From: Escallonia rubra
Taxonomy: Eukaryota > Streptophyta > Magnoliopsida > Escalloniales > Escalloniaceae
Assembly (NCBI GenBank): GCA_033065855.1
Contig: JAVXUO010001690.1
Span: 434,001-498,000, forward strand
DNA length: 64,000 nucleotides
Reading direction: 5' to 3'
Shown here: one piece after another, positions 40,301-52,100 of the stretch
Layout: the number at the start of each line of letters is the position of its first letter
How positions within the stretch are numbered: position 1 is the stretch's first letter
Made by a program: the position numbers and the translations under genes
The notes under the pieces: model-generated
What the model was told of the DNA's origin: nothing
Databases searched by the model: none
The model's input: only the letters and a program-made list of their open reading frames with translations

Positions 40301-41964
40301 GAACTCGCCGAAGCAAAAGGATGCACACCGATGAATCTAATAATTAGTATTTGATGAATAAAGCAATATAAAGAAGTTCAAAAAGGGAGTGCAACGCCCG
40401 AATGCCATGCAACCCACATCATCATCATATATGTTGTTGTGCAAAACTAGTTGGATTCGGCTACGTGAATCTTTTACTTGCATTTTCTCGAAAAGATGCA
40501 TATGTTCACTGAGAAAGTCCTGGCACTCGAGCATTTTCTCACTGCTTCTCCCCATGTTACCCTAAGTTCTACTCGTTTACCTCATCTTACCCCATCCACT
40601 TGGCAGAAATCACTTCTCTTCTTACAGAGGTATTTAAAAGCGGATGTTGGATATGACCAGCCAATCTTAAGTGATGTTCCATCGTCTTTCCGTCAAATGT
40701 TGTCACCCCACTTTGTTGTACATATTCTCATTTCTTATTGGTGTTTCTCAGTTGTTCAACATTCTGAACCATACAACATTTTAGCTTCACTGTTGCCATA
40801 TAAAATTATCCCTCAAATTGATGAGAGGAATATTACAATCACATAACACTTCAAAAGCAAACCTTTATCCTAGCACGGTACTGGGCAACATCCTCGTCAA
40901 TCTCTCCATCCTTGTGCGTTATTGATCCATGACACTTGAAGATGTCTTTCTTGGGTACTTGTTGCCTATCAATATTTACTTCACCTTTGTACCTCCTAGT
41001 TTTTTTTTTAGGATTGTGTTCCAAGTACTCCATCTTTCATATTTACCTCACCTTCACACCTCCTCCTAGTTTTGATAAAATTGCATTCCAAGTACTCCGT
41101 CATAGTCTTGCTCAAACCAAACCTTTAGATTCTGCAATACTTCTTTTTAACACTACTAACACTCAAATCTGCTCTAGTCTCGTAATTAACACTTCATCAT
41201 CCAAAAAACATGCACTATCAGACCTCATCCTTTCTATTCTTAGTGAGCTCACTCAACCATGGTATAATAATGTGCTCTAGTATCATAATTCACACTATAT
41301 CATACGCAAAAACATACGCTATGACACCTCGTCCTTAATGTTCTTAGTAAGCTCGTCAACCATAGTAAAATGATGAGGGCTTAAAGCTGATCCTTGGGCT
41401 CAATTTGGAAACTCACTAGTCCGACTAGCTCCCCCAGCTTACCCATGAACAAATCTAAGTTCCAACTTCCAACACGCTAGCCTAAGTCTATGATTCCTAA
41501 CTAACATCTCTCCCTGCACACGTCCAAGTGTAGTTCGGGAACCCTTGCTCTATTGCAACTCATGAAGATGGCATGGTGCATTTGCAAAATTTGCTTATGG
41601 ACTTAAATGCGAAATAGGCAGCCCCCACCACCTCGTACATACCCGATAAGGAAAACACCAGCCTAGCTCGGTTCCCAAAAAGGGCAGAGGTGCATAAGAC
41701 AGCTCTGACCCACTTTGTCTGCTACAACCATAAGCCATTATATCAACGAATCGCATTGGCCAAGGGGTTCAACGCCTGTAGCAATGATCTCTTACCCGAG
41801 TGTCGAGTGAAAACGTAAACCTAGACGATCATCATCTTCGTGGGTCGACTAAGTCAACGCGGGAGAACCCGAGATTGATCACAGATGAAAAAGCTGGCAT
41901 TTACCTGAGGATGATTGTGATGGTGGTGCTGCGTGGCCTTCTGTATCAGGCGCTTTGCAAACAT
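28380..41964 (-). CDS. TYN1: Tomosyn/Lgl-like WD40 and R-SNARE protein
   Basis: Twenty-four exons join in phase to 1122 residues: 41905-41964, 39950-40077, 37759-37843, 37215-37268, 36235-36326, 36019-36122, 35254-35329, 33943-34402, 33017-33358, 32707-32913, 32521-32619, 32370-32439, 31502-31629, 31103-31397, 30638-30876, 30433-30557, 30220-30337, 30047-30102, 29828-29921, 29528-29717, 29363-29434, 29184-29287, 28991-29053, 28380-28487. It begins [10 protein letters not shown] and [16 protein letters not shown], then WD40 repeats ([30 protein letters not shown]). It ends with an R-SNARE-like coiled coil ([39 protein letters not shown]) and no membrane anchor. Plant tomosyns bind syntaxins and restrain exocytosis. 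Introns 7 and 14 use GC donors (AG/GCAAG). Introns 1 and 2 are about 1.8 and 2.1 kb and hold unrecognised sequence. Confidence 0.93.
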
Positions 41965-42235
41965 GGCGATTTTGGGGGCGAGAGACGTTAAGATGATGTT
42001 GTTGTTCCGAATTCTCTCTCTGGAATTTGGGCTTTCTCCATGTGGAAGTGTCAGCCTTTGCCTTGGTCACTCCTCAACGACCGATAGCACACACTTTTTT
42101 CTCGAATTGAACGTTAAGTTTTGAACCCCCATTTGGGCAATGACTCCTTCCTTCTTCTTTTGGATTTTCCTCTGTTATTTTTCGGTAATGAGTAATGACC
42201 CCTTCCCTTTCCTTTTGATTATCCTTTCTTACTTA

Positions 42236-44058
42236 GAGGATGTTTGAGATTGATTATGAAATTGTCAAACCTGATTTAATTTAGATTAAATCAGATATAT
42301 GAGTGTTTGGCAAAAGAAATTAAAAAATTTAATCCATCCCCATAAGCTAAAAATTGATTTAATCAATAATCCTCAAAAGTGAGGATTATGAAATAATCAC
42401 TTTTTTATAATCAGGTTTGATCTTTTAATTTAGGGCTAATTACACCTATATCCCTGAGGTTTGGGGGTAATTACAGGCAAGGACAATAGTTTGGACAAAT
42501 TACACTTGTGTCCATTGACCAAACGGAACCCAAAAAATTCTAACAGTTTTAACAAAATGACTTTATTGCCCTTATGTTAGAAAGTTATTTTTTTAAATGC
42601 CATTGTCTCTTTTTAGAAAAGAAAAACCCTAAATTTTTTTTACTCTCTCTCTTCCCCCACCCTTTCCCCATCCACTTCGCCGCCACCCACACCCCAGCCC
42701 TCCCTCCCCCGGTCACCCCCCACCCACCCCGTCTGCCTCCGCCGTCGCTACAATCACTGACCCCATCCCCGTCACCGCAACACCCTCCCCTTTCCCCGGC
42801 CACCGTACCACCCTCCCCCTCCCCCGTCGTCGCACAGCTTTCTCTCCTCTCCTGGAGTCGGACGCCGATCATCGCTCAAAGACCCCCGTCGCCCAAGAAA
42901 TGACGACGACCACTCCGTTGAATTGAATTGAATTGAAATGGGGTTTAGAGTGAGAAAGGGCTGCCGGCGGTGTCTCAACGATGTGGGTTTGCCAAGGGCT
43001 TGCCGGCGGCGTATCAGCGGTGTGGGTTTGCCAAAGGGTTTGCCGGCGTGGTGGGGTGGGTTTGCCAAGGGGCTTGTCGGCGTGGTGGGGTGGGGCGAGT
43101 CTGCCGGATGGTGGGCCGAGAGAGGCTGCCGGCGGCGTGGGGTGAGGGAGGAGGCTTGGGTTGCCCGCGGCGAGATCAGATCTGGAGATAGAAACCCTAA
43201 TTTTCAAATGAGGTTCTTAATTTCAGGGTTTGATAAGCCTAATTTTCAAATTAGGTTTTAAAACCCTAATTTAAAAAAATTAGGGTTTGATATCCTAATT
43301 TAAAAATTAAAAATTATAATTATTCACGATATACTGTACAGGGGCAGTATTGCCATTTTCAAAATACGTAATGACGAAAATTACACTTTTTGGACGGAAC
43401 CCTAACGGTTGGATAAAAGTGTTACTTTTTTAACTTTTTTTGGTCACGTATGTTACATTTTGAAACTTAGTGTCCTTGACTGTAATTACCCCCTAACCTC
43501 AGGGACATAGGTGTAATTAGCCCTTTAATTTACCATCATATCCCCTTATTTTTCACAAAAAGACTTATCATACCCCTTAATTAATTATTTTAGATAGTTT
43601 CTGGAATTTATCTCTTCTCGTATTGCTAAACTCTTCTCTTACAGCTAAATAAATTATTTTTTTCTTAAGATAAACTTTATTTTTAATTTGGGGATGTTAT
43701 CGTGGTATAAGCAATAATATGAAATTATTTGTATTTTTAATTTAAAATAAAAGGTAACAATTTTTGTATGTGCGTGAAAAATAGTTATTTTAATAATTTA
43801 TTTGGGCATTATAGTTACTTACAAATAAAAGTTATGTTAACGTTACTTGAATATTAGAAAATTGTTTATTAAGTGTCCTATATGATTATTTTGTTATAGT
43901 GAAACTGATTTAAGTACTTTTTATCCAAACACTTTTTATAGATTTAATCTAGTTTACAATTACTTTTGCCAAACAACAAACTGATTCTAATTAAATTATA
44001 TTTTGAAAACTGATTAAGATTTAGAATCTACTTTTTTTAATCAATCCCAAACGGGTTC
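42236..44058. mobile_element. Older foldback element split by a MULE
   Basis: The left end GAGGATGTTTGAGATTGATTA and the right end in reverse complement, GAACCCGTTTGGGATTGATTA, match at most positions, and the adjacent AT-rich arms also pair (TTAATTTAGATTAAATC against GATTTAATCTAG). The middle is occupied by the Mutator-like element at 42433-43523. Without that insert the element would be about 720 bp. There is no transposase. Flanking 8-bp sequences do not match, so the ends are approximate and the superfamily (hAT-like termini) is tentative. Confidence 0.5.
42433..43523. mobile_element. Mutator-like element with 9-bp target duplication
   Basis: The ends are GGGCTAATTACACCTATATC and, in reverse complement, GGGCTAATTACACCTATGTC, continuing as CCCTGAGGTTTGGGGGTAAT on the left and CCCTGAGGTTAGGGGGTAAT on the right. 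The element is flanked by the perfect 9-bp repeat TTTAATTTA (42424-42432 and 43524-43532). The interior (about 42640-43190) is unusually GC-rich: proline/serine-rich in frames on the left and CGGCG-rich on the right. It encodes no transposase. The GC-rich insert could be captured host sequence, as in Pack-MULEs, but I cannot name a source gene. The copy appears young because its target duplication is intact. Confidence 0.85.
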
Positions 44059-45040
44059 TTTGTGGTTTATAATTCAAAATTCCTAAGGGGATGTACGTCT
44101 ACGGAATTTGTTTTTCGTTTTTGTAATAATAATGAAAAAGATACATTTTTTCGCGTACTTTTATCATTTTCTATATTTGTTTTGGATCCAAATAATGAAA
44201 CAGTACCAAAAAAATGAAAACAGCCCAAGGTTGTTTTCACCTTTTCTCTCCACTCGGTTTCTCCTGTTAGAGAAAATTGCACTGAGTCTCTACTGTTCAA
44301 CATTTTTTCTTCCATTCCTCTGACGCCTCTATACATTGTCACGTCATAAAATGATAATGTGGGCCCGGGAAAGAAGGGAAGGGGAGGAGAAAGGGAAGTC
44401 TCAGACAAGTTGACCCGTGTTGGCCCGAGGAAGAAGATAAGGGAAAGGGGAAGGCTTCAGGGGGAGGGGAAGTCTGAGATAAAAAAAAACTAATGGGTCC
44501 CGAACACGTGAAGGGAAATGGATTGTGTGGGTTGGGGTGGGCCCGACGTTATGGGATTTTTTAGGGTTGAGTAATGACTTTCTTGGGAGATGTAAAAAGT
44601 GGGTATGGAGGGGTTATTTGGAAGATAAATGGAGGGTATAAAAAAATTTGTTAGGTTAAAAGTAGGGGTTAAAATGGGAAGATATGGGTACAAATAGTGT
44701 AGAAAATGCTAAACATACAAGAATGGATCCAAAAAAAATGTTGAAAATGAAAATGGTAAACTTACAGGAATAGCTGGAAAAAGTAGATACGGAAAACTGG
44801 TAGAAATGTTAAAAGTACACAATCCGATTTTGGAACTGAATACTAAAATCTGGGAAACAAAAACAGAATACAAAACACACGAAAATAAATTGTGTAAACG
44901 TACAGCTCCTAAATTCCTTGAGGTTAAAGGAGAATACCAATGTTGTTGACTTTCTACGTTCTAAATTCTAAATTTGGTATATGACAGTGTATCATATATT
45001 GACGAGTCGTGCGGCTAAAACCCTTCTTTAAGGGAAATGA
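44059..45040. other. Intergenic, no gene recognised
   Basis: Short A/G-rich segments and a GGGGAAG-rich part near 44360-44480. Sequence at 44908-44954 reappears imperfectly at 46388-46435 and so brackets the tandem duplication region. Confidence 0.5.
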
Positions 45041-45065
45041 GGGGGGGGGGGGGGGGGGGGGGGGG
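45041..45065 (+). repeat. Poly-G run of 25
   Basis: An uninterrupted G tract, the longest in the window, lies directly against the tandem duplication that begins at 45064. It can form quadruplex structure; the exact length may be an assembly estimate. Confidence 0.7.
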
Positions 45066-45440
45066 CTTCTCCTTTAGGAGGGGGCGCGACCATAGCCATT
45101 CCTTGATTTGGGAGGTGCAGCCATAGCCCTTCCTTGGTGCTCTTTCCCCTTGCTCTCATGGTATCTATTTCCTTTAAGGGCACCTTGCTATGCTATACGA
45201 TCTCCGTGTTATGTGACCACAACACCATGACCGTCACTGTCTCCGCGCGCGCGACACTCGACCGTTGCCTCCTATTATACATGACCCAGATACTACTTCA
45301 CTCTCGCACAATACTCAGTGACCGCGCCCCCACCCCTGCTTATTGACCTAGCCCCTGCACCACACATATTCTTGCAGCACTTATGCCTGGCAAAACTTGT
45401 TCACTTGTGCCCTCGATACTCTGTCACGCGGTCACGTCCT
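45064..45440 (+). repeat. Tandem duplication, copy 1
   Basis: About 380 bp beginning GCTTCTCCTTTAGGAGG and ending near CTGTCACGCGGTCACG. It is repeated once directly downstream with roughly 80-85% identity by eye, indicating an old duplication. Frames are broken in both copies and no product is recognised. Confidence 0.8.
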
Positions 45441-45447
45441 AAGGGGG

Positions 45448-45815
45448 GTAGCCAGGGCTTTTCCTTTAGGAGGGCCGCGACCATAGCCATTCCTTGATGT
45501 GGGAGGCGCATCCATAGCCCTTCATTGGTGCTCATTCTTCTCGCTCCCATGGTATCACTTTCCCTTGGGGGCACCTTACTATACGATCTTCGCATTATGT
45601 GACCACGAGACCATGCTCATCACTGTCTCTGGGACGCGACACTCGACTGTTGCCTCCAATTATATGTGACCCATGTACTACTTCACTCTCACACAACACT
45701 CAATGACCACACCCCCACCTCAGCTTCATTGAGCGTGCCCTTGCACCGCAGATATTCCTGCAGCACATATGCCCCCTAAAACTTGTTCACTTGTGCCCCT
45801 AACACTCTGTCACGG
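45448..45815 (+). repeat. Tandem duplication, copy 2
   Basis: Second copy, beginning GGGCTTTTCCTTTAGGAGG and ending CTGTCACGGGGTCACACC. Shared phrases include CGACCATAGCCATTCCTTGA and CAAAACTTGTTCACTTGTGC or AAAACTTGTTCACTTGTGCC. Confidence 0.8.
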
Positions 45816-46490
45816 GGTCACACCCTTATATTTGGTCCATCTCTTCACTTCGTCATGTGCGCCTCGGATGAGGAACATGCTTCTATCAATTCTCTGACTC
45901 TAGGCCTCTTATTAGTTAGTCCCGGTAAAGCACCCAAGCGGCGTATTTTTTTGAATCGCATGGTATCCCCGAGGTGTTATGCTCGTAATGCTCTGGCTTG
46001 TGGACCTTTTGCAACGAGATAGGTCACTTCTTCGAGACATTGTTTTTGCCTTGGGTGATTTATATGACATTAGGCACGCCTGTGTTGTGACCTCATTGTG
46101 CTTACATTATCGCTGATAACCGATGCCCCCAATATAATGCCCAGGGTCACTTTCAGATGGGAACAGGTTTCTGGAAGGTATCGGGCCTACTCTGCCCAAC
46201 ATATGGACAATTCTTTATGTTTCGTGATGCCACTACTAGGACTTAGTAAGAACTTTGAATTGGTGACTAGATTAAAGGCATTCTCTAGTCACGCTAGTGC
46301 TGTATGAGCCAATCTTTATAGTTTAATATATATATTTCATTTGATTGAGTGTTTTTTAGGTTCTTTATGGGTTCATAATTCAATATTCCTAAATTCCTCA
46401 AGGTTAAACGACAGTACCAACTCAATTGACTTTCAATATACCGTGTATCGATCTAATTTATAACATTTTTGTGACATATATCCTTTCTTA
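45816..46490. other. Intergenic, possibly retroelement-derived
   Basis: A GC-richer segment continues to about 46310 with 69-79 codon frames that match nothing known, then returns to AT-rich sequence. The 46388-46435 stretch is the second copy of the bracketing repeat. Confidence 0.4.
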
Positions 46491-46628
46491 TACATTTTAA
46501 ACTTATGAACATATTGTGATGTGAAAATGCCAATACAAACCTACACCTCCGTTCCTTCGTACATTTTAAACTTATGAACATATTGTGATGTGAAAATGCC
46601 AATACAAACCTACACCTCCGTTCCTTTC
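46491..46628 (+). repeat. Two-copy 69-bp tandem repeat
   Basis: The unit beginning TACATTTTAAACTTATGAAC and ending CACCTCCGTTCCTT is present twice back to back with a 69-bp period and almost no differences, so the duplication is recent. No function is evident. Confidence 0.9.
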
Positions 46629-46825
46629 AACGAGTTTGACAAAGCTTCATCCCCATCTTTATAACTCAACATCAACTTCCTAATTCCAACCCATTACAAA
46701 TTCAAAAGCAACCACCCATTCCTTCAATAAATTTTTTAATTTATACTTGCTTCTGCCTCTTCATTTCCAAATCCAATTGTTTATTTTAGCTTCAGACCAG
46801 ATTCCACCTAATGCAAACCCTAGAT

Positions 46826-48085
46826 GCTCTGTTTGGTAACACTTTCAGTTTCAGTTTTTTTTAAAGAAAACTGGTGGACGTTTGACAGAATTTATTTTTT
46901 TTAAAAACAGAAAACCCCAAGCGTTTGGCAGGACAGCTCTTTGGGTTTTTTTTTTTAATATACATTTTCACATAATTAAACAAATATATTACAATGTCTT
47001 ACAAATAATTAAACATAATTCTCCAATTGTATTACAATGTCTTACAAATAATTGAACATAATTAAACAAATACATTACAATGTCTGACACATAATTAAAC
47101 AAATATATTACAATGTTTTACATCCATACTCCTTGATTCAAGTGGTATTAACCGAATCTCAACAATAAAAATCAATATCTGACGTTCCAAATTCTTCCAG
47201 CAATGCGAGCTAATCACATCCACCGCTGCACCTACACATCCACCAGAAGTCCACAATACACAAGTCATTACAACGCGAGCTAATCACAATCAGTCGCTCA
47301 GTCACACAGTACATACACCAAAAAGTCCTAATCAAGCACGCCAAATACAAATGCTAGAATCGCGAGATACGTGCTTACGCACGTATGCTACTAAACATAG
47401 TTTAAACTCAAGGAGATGAATAACAACCAACATTATTAGCTCATTTTATTCGCCTAAACAAGTCCAGAGTCCCAAAATTGGAGATAATTAGGAGTAATGA
47501 GATGATGCTATTTACCTAGGTGATTAAAGTGAAACGGAGAGGCCGATTGTCATGTTGTATCCATCAAATGAGAGCCAAATTCCGATTATGTTTTTAATTT
47601 AAGGCTTTCGGGACCGGGGGGGGGGGGGGGGGGAGAGAGAGGGAGAGGGGGGGCGGAAAAGCGTTGCAAGTCGCAGTGGGAAGAGGTGGAGCCGCCGATG
47701 TCCGGTGGAGGCAATGGACGCGGTGGGCTGTGGAGTCAGTTGGTGATAGATGCGGCCGATCGAGCAAACCAGGTGAAAGAGATGAGAAAGAAACCTAATT
47801 TAGATGGGTTTTAGACCCAGCAAAGAAAAAATGCAATTCTGTTGCTAGTGAGGCTCGAAGTCTCGACCTCATTAATCCCTTCCTGAGACCCCCGCATGAA
47901 AATGAGTTTCCAAAACACAGAAAAGAACAAAGTGCTCTTTTTTGGAAATGGGCTTTGTTTTTAAACTCTTGGGCCCTTTTTAAAAATGGAAACTAAACCA
48001 AACACCCCATTTCTGTTGGACTTTTGGAAAATTTAAAACTTGGGCAAAAAAGGAGCAAAATTTTTTTTTTGTGTTAAACGGGGCC
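46826..48085. mobile_element. Foldback element, hAT-like ends
   Basis: The left end GCTCTGTTTGGTAACAC and the right end in reverse complement GGCCCCGTTTAACAC resemble the GGCCCCGTTTGG termini common in plant hAT-related MITEs. Both arms are rich in T-runs and in phrases about AAAACAGAAAACCCC or TTGGAAATGGGC that loosely pair. The interior has an AT-rich tandem array, an 18-base G-run at 47616-47633 and a GC-rich part at 47640-47770 with no recognisable gene. No target duplication was found, so the ends are tentative. Confidence 0.4.
46970..47122 (+). repeat. AT-rich tandem repeats
   Basis: The phrase AATTAAACAAATATATTACA with following ATGTCTTAC recurs about four times with variation, some copies carrying an insert CATAATTCTCCAATTG. 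It is a minisatellite-like array inside the putative foldback element. Confidence 0.7.
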
Positions 48086-48876
48086 TTCATTGTATTTGTG
48101 TGTGTTTTGTTCTATGCTTGTCGAGAAGAGCATGAAATTGAAGTGATCGAAGAGATAGAGGGTACTAAAAATCGATAGGCCACAAATCAGGATAATACTT
48201 TCAATATTCGACACACACAAACACACACACATTCTTTCATATTTGGATCAACTAGGGTTTCTTTGAGATGGGCGACCATTTTTTGTGGATATAAAAGTTT
48301 CTATGATCTATCTTGACTTTGATGATTCGTTGTTCAATCGTACTATTGATGTTCTTAAGAGTTGATGAAGACAGAGAAATTGACCTTGATTTTTCTAATT
48401 TGGGAGAAAGTCAGAGTGACGAAGATAAAAGAAGAAGAAGAAAAAAATAGATGGAATAGTATCGTTGTAGAACTAGGTAGAGAGAGACAAAAGGAAAATA
48501 AAAACAAGATACGGGTTAAATTAATGCCATCTATCATATGACGTATTGATATTTTAGATAGTCAGGTGAACATGAACGTTACTAATTCACGATAACAAAG
48601 AGTTTGATGATATTATCAAGAAGTAGACACAAATATCGAAATGATGACCTTTACTTAACCACATCGTATTCGAAAATGAATATGTATTTGCTAAACCCTG
48701 AAGCATCAAACGATCATCAAAGGGAGGTGCGAGGCCACGTTCGAGCTAGGGCGGGCAGTTACTGACCTTAATCCTTTTTTAGTTTTCCTAGAAATTTGAA
48801 TTTGAATTTGAATTATCAATTGAACAAGAAAGACCAAGCTTTTGTGAACAAATAAAGCAATACTTCACATTCATCC
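48086..48876. other. Intergenic, upstream of tRNA gene
   Basis: AT-rich sequence with a short CA tract near 48212-48230. No coding region is recognised. Confidence 0.5.
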
Positions 48877-48949
48877 GGGGATGTAGCTCAGATGGTAGAG
48901 CGCTCGCTTAGCATGCGAGAGGTACGGGGATCGATACCCCGCATCTCCA
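48877..48949 (+). tRNA. tRNA-Ala (anticodon AGC)
   Basis: Seventy-three bases fold into a full cloverleaf. The acceptor stem GGGGATG pairs with CATCTCC (one G-U), followed by discriminator A. The anticodon stem CTCGC/GCGAG encloses loop TTAGCAT with anticodon AGC. The T arm is CGGGG-ATCGATA-CCCCG. The internal A box (TAGCTCAGATGG) and B box (GGATCGATACC) needed for RNA polymerase III are present. There is no encoded CCA and no intron, as usual for nuclear tRNA-Ala. Chloroplast tRNA-Ala has UGC and a long intron, so this is a nuclear gene. Confidence 0.97.
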
Positions 48950-48965
48950 TCACCAAGGCCTCATC

Positions 48966-48972
48966 TTTTTTT
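48966..48972 (+). terminator. Pol III terminator of tRNA-Ala
   Basis: A run of seven T residues starts 17 bases after the tRNA 3' end, the standard RNA polymerase III stop signal. Confidence 0.8.
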
Positions 48973-49194
48973 CACAATTCGAATTTCTTTGTTCCGTTCA
49001 GCCGCCAGATGGTGATGGTGATGGTGATGTGATGTCTGTTGCGGCCCGTTTGGATAAGCTTTCTTCAACGCGCTGTCATCAATTTTTTTTTACCTAAACC
49101 TGCGTGCCAACCCCCCTATATTAATATTTTACTGGTTTCTAACCTCGATACCTTGACTTTCTTCACCGATCCAGAGCAATCGGCTACCTTAAGC

Positions 49195-52100
49195 ATGACA
49201 GTTCAATCATCTCAAAATAAAGGTACGTCTGTTTGTGTGTGGGAAAATGTTAGGAGCTACATCGAGCGATTGATTTCTGTTCGTTTGTCGAAGGAATTGA
49301 GTTGGAGTTAATAATTTAGAGAGTTTACTCCTCCGAAGTTAGGTTTTGACTTGGTGATAGGGTCAGGCGGTATAATAGAGCATGTTGATCGGGCTTGTCT
49401 ATTGCTATTACTAGCTTGTGTACGTGTATTGTGTGTGTGTGTGTGTGAGGTTGTAAGTTGTGCCGACTACTAAGGGCAATCAGGCGGTAGAATATAACGT
49501 TCTAGTCGGCGCCGCCGCGCCGGGGGGGGGGGGGGGGGAGGGAGCGAGCGAGAGAGAGAGAGAGAGATGTGTTGTCAGTTGAGACATGTGACTACTTTCT
49601 AGCGGAATCATGGCTGATCAGAGTTGATTGGACTTATCAGTTGCTATTACTAGCTTGAGTGTGTGTTGGGTCTTGCTAGATTGCTGTGGTTTTATAATAG
49701 ATGCTCTCGTGCAGATGATCAATACAAGAATGAGAGAAGCTCGTATTTCAATCTACCATCATTGGATGTTTCCGTTGCTTTCCCTCAGGCGACGCCGGCA
49801 TCCATTTTTCCACCTTGCAGTAAGATTCACAATCTTCATGCTTTACCAACGCAGACACAATTTCTTAATATTTGCCTGATGTGAATAACAGTTAGTTAAT
49901 TAGAAGTCAAAACTGAGATTTCGTAAAATGTTGTCCCTACTAATTCATTGAACAAAACGTCTTACAGCCTCAGACTACTATCACTTTGATGATCTCTTGA
50001 CTCCCGAGGAGCAAGCCATCAGAATGAAAGTAAGAGAGTGTGCAGAAAGAGATGTTGCTCCAATAGTGACAAAGGTACTTTATCCTTTTAATTATAGGAG
50101 CAGTCATGACAGTAAATTTGTTGTTCTGTTCGGTATAGAGAATGATACCATCGGAGTGTACCAATTTTGAATTTGCTTTTTTAGTATTGGGAGAAAGCAG
50201 AATTTCCATTTGAAGTTGTTCCAAAGCTGGCTGCCCTGTGTGTAGCTGGTGGCACCATCAAGGTACTTTCTTCAATTGCTTTGGTTTTTTTTTTTGTTGG
50301 GAATGCAGTTATGGTAGGTGAGCTTTTGATCTATTTTTCACTTTCAGGGATATGGATGTCCGGGCATGTCCATTACTGGAAGTGCTGTTGCTACGGCAGA
50401 ACTTTCCCGAGTCGATGCTAGCTGCTCTACTTTCATTCTGGTGCATTCGTCTTTGGCGATGCTCACAATAGGTAGATCTGATATCATTTGCTTGTCTTTC
50501 TTAAGCTTCTCAGTTTTTTAAGGTTTGGTTTTCCTTGGCAATACGATGCTAATTGGTGAATGATGAATTCTTTTTTTTTTGTCCTTTCAAACTTTCTTGG
50601 TCTGTAAGAATAGGGTTCTGTGGGTCGGAAGCACAGAAGCAACAATATTTACCATCATTGGCGCAGCTGAAGACTATAGCCTGTTGGGTAAGAGTCTCTC
50701 TTGGCATCCGTCTAGGTTCTCGAAACACGGTTCCATTTTTGGCATTTTTCATAGGGTCAAATCTTTCTTGCATCTTAGGGGTTGACAGAACCTGACTACG
50801 GAAGTGATGCAAGTGCTCTAAGAAGTACTGCAACAAAGGTTCTGGCTCTTACCCTCATTTTTACTTTTGCATGTGTCATCATTGATACCTATGCGTTATA
50901 ATGTTATCCGATAAGATATGATATTTTTAAGCTCCGAGTGACTTTTGCATGCTTCTTCATGAATTTCAATATCAGGTTGCAGGAGGTTGGATCCTCGAAG
51001 GCCAAAAGCGCTGGATAGGAAATAGCACTTTCGCAGATGTCTTGGTTATTTTTGCTAGGAACACAGCCACAAACCAGATAAATGGGTAACGTGCATTATT
51101 CTTGTTTGAGTAGGGTTCCCCATGTGTAAGAAGAACTTGTTAAGTAACTCTTGGTGCTTAAAAAAGCCAATAGAGCTTCAAAGTGAGCGGATTGGGACCA
51201 GAATAATTGATCAATCTGTTTCTAATATGTAGGAATATTCTAACCTTGAGGTGTTGTGGTTTTACTTAAAAAGAGATAAATCGCAAACCAAGGAGCACCA
51301 AATAGATATCACCCCCCCCCAACCCCCCAAAACGAAGGAAGAATAGAGAAGATTTAAGAGAAATGAGTGGCAAAATAATAGCAGAAGAGCCAATCATCTA
51401 GAGCTTGAGGAGTAATCTTAACCTGTGACAGATTTGAGATACCACTAGAATTCTAGAAGCAATGCAAATGCAAACTTTCAATAGCTGATCTAGGGTGGCA
51501 CGGAACTGTTCAATACCCCTACTTATGGAACGATAAAGTTGATGGATTATAAACGTAAAGTAGAAGATATTGGTAGTGACAACCAATAATAGCACAGCCA
51601 TGAACTGAAGCTGCTAAATTCTCCTGCCTCTCTGCCACCTGTGGCAAACAACTAAGTGAAGACTCACCAATTACCATATGAGCTCCTACTCCCCATTAAC
51701 TTTTTGAAGGGTGGTCCCATTGGTGGGTCTATTAATTCCCTTGCGACACAAGTTCTCTAGCTTTTTTCTAAAAGTTACAAAACTAAATGGGGGTGAAACT
51801 ATTTTTCTAGAGAAAAAAATTTATGAATTGCGTCCTTCTGTGGTAATGTATGGCATAGACAATCTGGTGAGAATCTGCAGAATAGGTCATGATTTCCCCC
51901 TTATAACCGCTGCCTTTTCTGTTTTTTTGTTTGTGATGAGAGTATTAGAACTGTACAATCTCATCCAGCAAACGGCTAAGAGCAGCCTATATGGACTATA
52001 GACAAGCAAGCAGTAGAACACGATCTTATAATTAAAAAAGTGAGCTATCAAGACTATCAACGGAGTTTTTAGCAGACAAGCCCATTTGTGATTTCTGCTT

